DNA from: Argonema galeatum A003/A1
Lineage (GTDB): Bacteria > Cyanobacteriota > Cyanobacteriia > Cyanobacteriales > Aerosakkonemataceae
Direction of reading: 5' to 3'
Assembly (NCBI RefSeq): GCF_023333595.1
Contig: NZ_JAIQZM010000032.1
Span: forward strand, 1 to 64,000
Length of the DNA stretch: 64,000 nt
Shown here: positions 61,301 through 64,000 of the stretch, in pieces
How the letters are laid out: the number at the start of each line of letters is the position of its first letter
Position numbering within the stretch: position 1 is the first letter of the stretch
Made by a program: the position numbers and the translations under genes
Notes under the pieces: generated by a model
Database searches by the model: none
The model's input: only the letters and a program-made list of their open reading frames with translations
What the model was told of the DNA's origin: nothing

Positions 61301-64000
61301 TGTCTCTTGTTTCTCCTGCTGTCGCTGCTAAGCCCGAAATTTTGCCCCTGACTGTATTGGCTCAGGTCAATCTCTCTATTGAACATGGTCATTCAGCATT
61401 AGCTGCTTTTGCTTATGCTTTTTATGGCGTAATGGTGTGTGCTAGTGGCGACATAGATACAGGGTATCATGCAAGTCAGCTAGCTTTAAAGCTATTGGAT
61501 AAGTTTGATGCCAACTCTCTTAAATGTAAAATTTACAATTTATTTAACGGTTTGATTAGACCCTGGAAAGAGCATCTCAAAAACACATTACAACCGTTTC
61601 AAGAGAGTATGCAAAGTGGATTGGAAACCGGGGATATAGAATATGCTGGCTATAGTGCTACTTCTTATTGCACTAGCCTGTTTTTGACTGGGGAGCGATT
61701 AGACATTGTAGAGCAGCAACAAAGGCAATATGTTGATTTAGCGCTGAAACTAAAACAAGATTATTCTATCTACTACATTAAGATGTTGCACCAACTGACT
61801 TTAAATCTTCAAAAGGAAGCCGATGGTAAATGTCAGTTGGTGGGCGAGAGTTTTGATGAAACAGAAATGCTGCCTGTTTTTATTGAAACTAACAATAGAA
61901 TTTTGCTGTTTATTGCCTATCTTGCCAAGACGATTCTATTTTATCTGTTTAAAGAACCTAAGAATGCTGTTGCTAACGCCAGTTTAGCAGCAGCACACGC
62001 AGCAAGTGTAATGGGGATGGTAATTTCCGCTGCTCAGAACTTCTACTATTCGCTGGCTCTCCTTGCTCACTATCCCAAAGTTTCAAGCTTGGAGCAACAA
62101 GAATACCTGGGTATTGTAGAAGAAAATCAGCAAAAAATGCAGCGATGGGCAGAATCTGCTCCCACAAACTTCAAGCATAAATACGAACTTGTTGAGGCGG
62201 AAAAAGCACGGGTACAAGGGCAAATTTTAGAAGCAATGGAATATTATGACCGAGCTATAACGGGAGCAAAAGAACAAGGATATGTTCAGGAAGAAGCACT
62301 AGCTTCGGAACTAGCAGCAGAGTTTTATTTCTCTCTTGGCAGAGACAAGTTTGCTCAAATCTATCTGACGCAGGCTTACTATGGATATGTTCATTGGGGA
62401 GCTAAAGCTAAGGCTAAAGATTTGGAGTCCAGATATCCTGCGGTCTTTTCCGAGATGTTGAAGCGAGAATCCATAGGTATCCAGACTAATAGGACAACGA
62501 CATCTACCACAGGAGGAAGTTCGGCGGTCTTGGATTTGTCCACTGTGAACAAAGCGTCTCTTGCGTTGGCTGAGGAAATAGTTCTGGATAAATTACTGGA
62601 TAAATTACTTAAAATTGTGATGGAAAATGCCGGAGCTACAACCAGCTGCCTCATATTGGAGAAAGAAGGACAGTTACTGATAGAGGCTACGGGTACAGTG
62701 GAGCAAGATGAAGTTGTATTCTGGTCAGAAACGCCGATTGAGACAAGTCAGAATCTGCCCGTGCCTATAATTAATTATGTCGCCATAACTAAAGAAAATG
62801 TCGTGTTGGATGATGCTGGACAATCCGTAAGATTTGGCAACGATCCTTATATCATAAAAAACAAGATAAAGTCTATATTATGTACACCTCTTATTAACCA
62901 AAGCAAATTGATTGGGATTATTTATTTGGAAAATAATGTAACAAATGGAGCATTTACGAGAGAGAGACTGGAAGTTTTAAAAATACTTTCTTCCCAGGTG
63001 GCTATATCGCTAAAAAATGCGATTTTATATGGAAAATTGGAAACCGCTAGCCAAAACTTGATCGAAGCTAACGATCAACTAGAGAATTACAACCGAACGC
63101 TCGAACAGAAAGTGGAAGCAAGGACGGTGGAGTTACAAGAAAAAAATAGCCTGTTGAAAGAACAAGCAATTCAGCTTGAACTGGCATTAAAAGAATTACA
63201 AGCTGCACAAACTCAGTTAATTCAAACTGAAAAAATGTCTAGCTTAGGGCAAATGGTTGCCGGAATAGCTCACGAAATAAACAACCCGATTAACTTTATC
63301 TACGGCAATCTTATCCATGCTAGTGAATATTTCCAAGACTTACTAAAGTTGCTAGATTTTTACAAACAGCATTCTTATAATGCAACATCTGAGATTGAAG
63401 AAATTGCCAAAAATATCGATCTCGAATTTATAGTCTCTGACTTCCCTAGACTCCTCAATTCGATGCAGGTAGGGGCAGACCGCATCCGCCAAATTGTTCT
63501 GTCGCTGCGAAATTTTTCACGCCTGGATGAGGCGGCAATGAAATCAGTAGATATCCATGAAGGGATAGATAGCACTCTCTTGTTGTTGCAAAATCGCCTG
63601 AAAACTAGATTAGAACATTCTGATATTGAAATTGTTAAAGAGTATGGTAAACTGCCAGAAGTGGAGTGTTATGCCAGTTTCTTAAATCAAGTATTTATGA
63701 ATATTCTCAGCAATGCGATAGATGCTATAGAAGAGTCATTTAAGACCTATGCTCTATCAGCAGTAAAGGAAAAAGGAGTTTTTACAAACAAAAAAGGACA
63801 CATTCATATTTGCACCAGCGTCATCAACGGTAACAAAGTAGAAATCAGGATTGCTGACAATGGATTGGGCATGAAAGAGGAAGTACGCACAAGGGTTTTT
63901 GACCCTTTCTTTACCACAAAACCTGTCGGTTCTGGTACTGGTTTGGGGTTGGCTATTAGCTACCAAATTGTGGTAGAAAAACATCAGGGTAGTCTGACTT
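58396..64000 (+). CDS. Giant Ser/Thr kinase-AAA-GAF-histidine kinase (3' end outside window)
   Basis: More than 1,868 codons are present and the gene is still open at the window edge. The Ser/Thr kinase (1-270) has IVKIL (Lys), [19 protein letters not shown] and [23 protein letters not shown]. The AAA/STAND part (~315-620) has [17 protein letters not shown] (Walker A) and [20 protein letters not shown] (Walker B). A helical TPR-like region runs to ~1380, a GAF domain occupies ~1395-1530, and a coiled coil precedes HisKA ([19 protein letters not shown], His ~1629). The HATPase reads [22 protein letters not shown]. This is the 'trifunctional' HstK type of cyanobacteria. Residues around 235-253 ([19 protein letters not shown]) look repeat-derived. 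Confidence 0.85.
   Translation, partial: [1868 protein letters not shown]

Overview
The window comes from a cyanobacterium, probably a filamentous one. It is rich in HIP1-type octamers (GCGATCGC). It carries cyanobacterial marker genes: beta-carotene hydroxylase CrtR, a COP23 protein, a TxlA-type thioredoxin, a ChlH-like chelatase, a knotless phytochrome and a very large Ser/Thr kinase-AAA-histidine kinase. Between genes it is crowded with short sequence repeats (heptamers, octamers, 'CCCC' hairpins, MITE-like elements). No rRNA or tRNA gene was recognised.

Layout. 1-3.4 kb: the tail of a zinc alcohol dehydrogenase, small secreted proteins and a trypsin-like protease. 3.4-6.9 kb: a defence/conflict island with a Septu-like PtuA/PtuB pair, then a papain-fold toxin with its probable immunity gene, bracketed by a duplicated ~170-bp segment. 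7-11 kb: a ChlH paralogue with repeat-derived peptide inserts. 11-26.5 kb: mostly housekeeping and accessory genes (Cys-loop channel, Rpn/DUF4351 protein, carotenoid-isomerase-like enzyme, DUF3616, ferredoxin, TxlA, Uma2 nuclease, rhodanese, glycosyltransferase, DUF547, epimerase, glutathione peroxidase, RecX, DUF4385, DUF2809).

27.2-34.5 kb: a second defence island. A TerB-C coiled-coil protein, a BrxD-like ATPase and a BrxHI-like helicase surround a DUF4365 nuclease-like pair and a solitary C5-cytosine methyltransferase. The methyltransferase is bracketed by 27-bp direct repeats. The BREX/Pgl core genes are absent. 34.8-38.3 kb: rlmN split by a complete 2,419-bp group II intron carrying an RT-HNH protein; exact joining of the two exons restores one 376-codon frame. 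39.15-41.88 kb: a CRISPR array of 38 repeats with no cas genes in view.

41.9-64 kb: signalling and metabolism. A 1,643-aa hybrid kinase has an ethylene-receptor-like sensor and two kinase cores. It is followed by pyruvate kinase, CrtR, an aspartyl protease, RtcA, an FAD-linked oxidase, a Cph2-like GAF-GAF-GGDEF-EAL photoreceptor, Era, and the giant kinase that runs off the right edge.

A recurring theme is that the same low-complexity repeats found between genes also sit in frame inside genes (ADH, ChlH paralogue, glycosyltransferase, hybrid kinase, rlmN, probably the giant kinase), where they are read as extra peptide segments. Function calls rest on motif recognition by eye; no database search was run.
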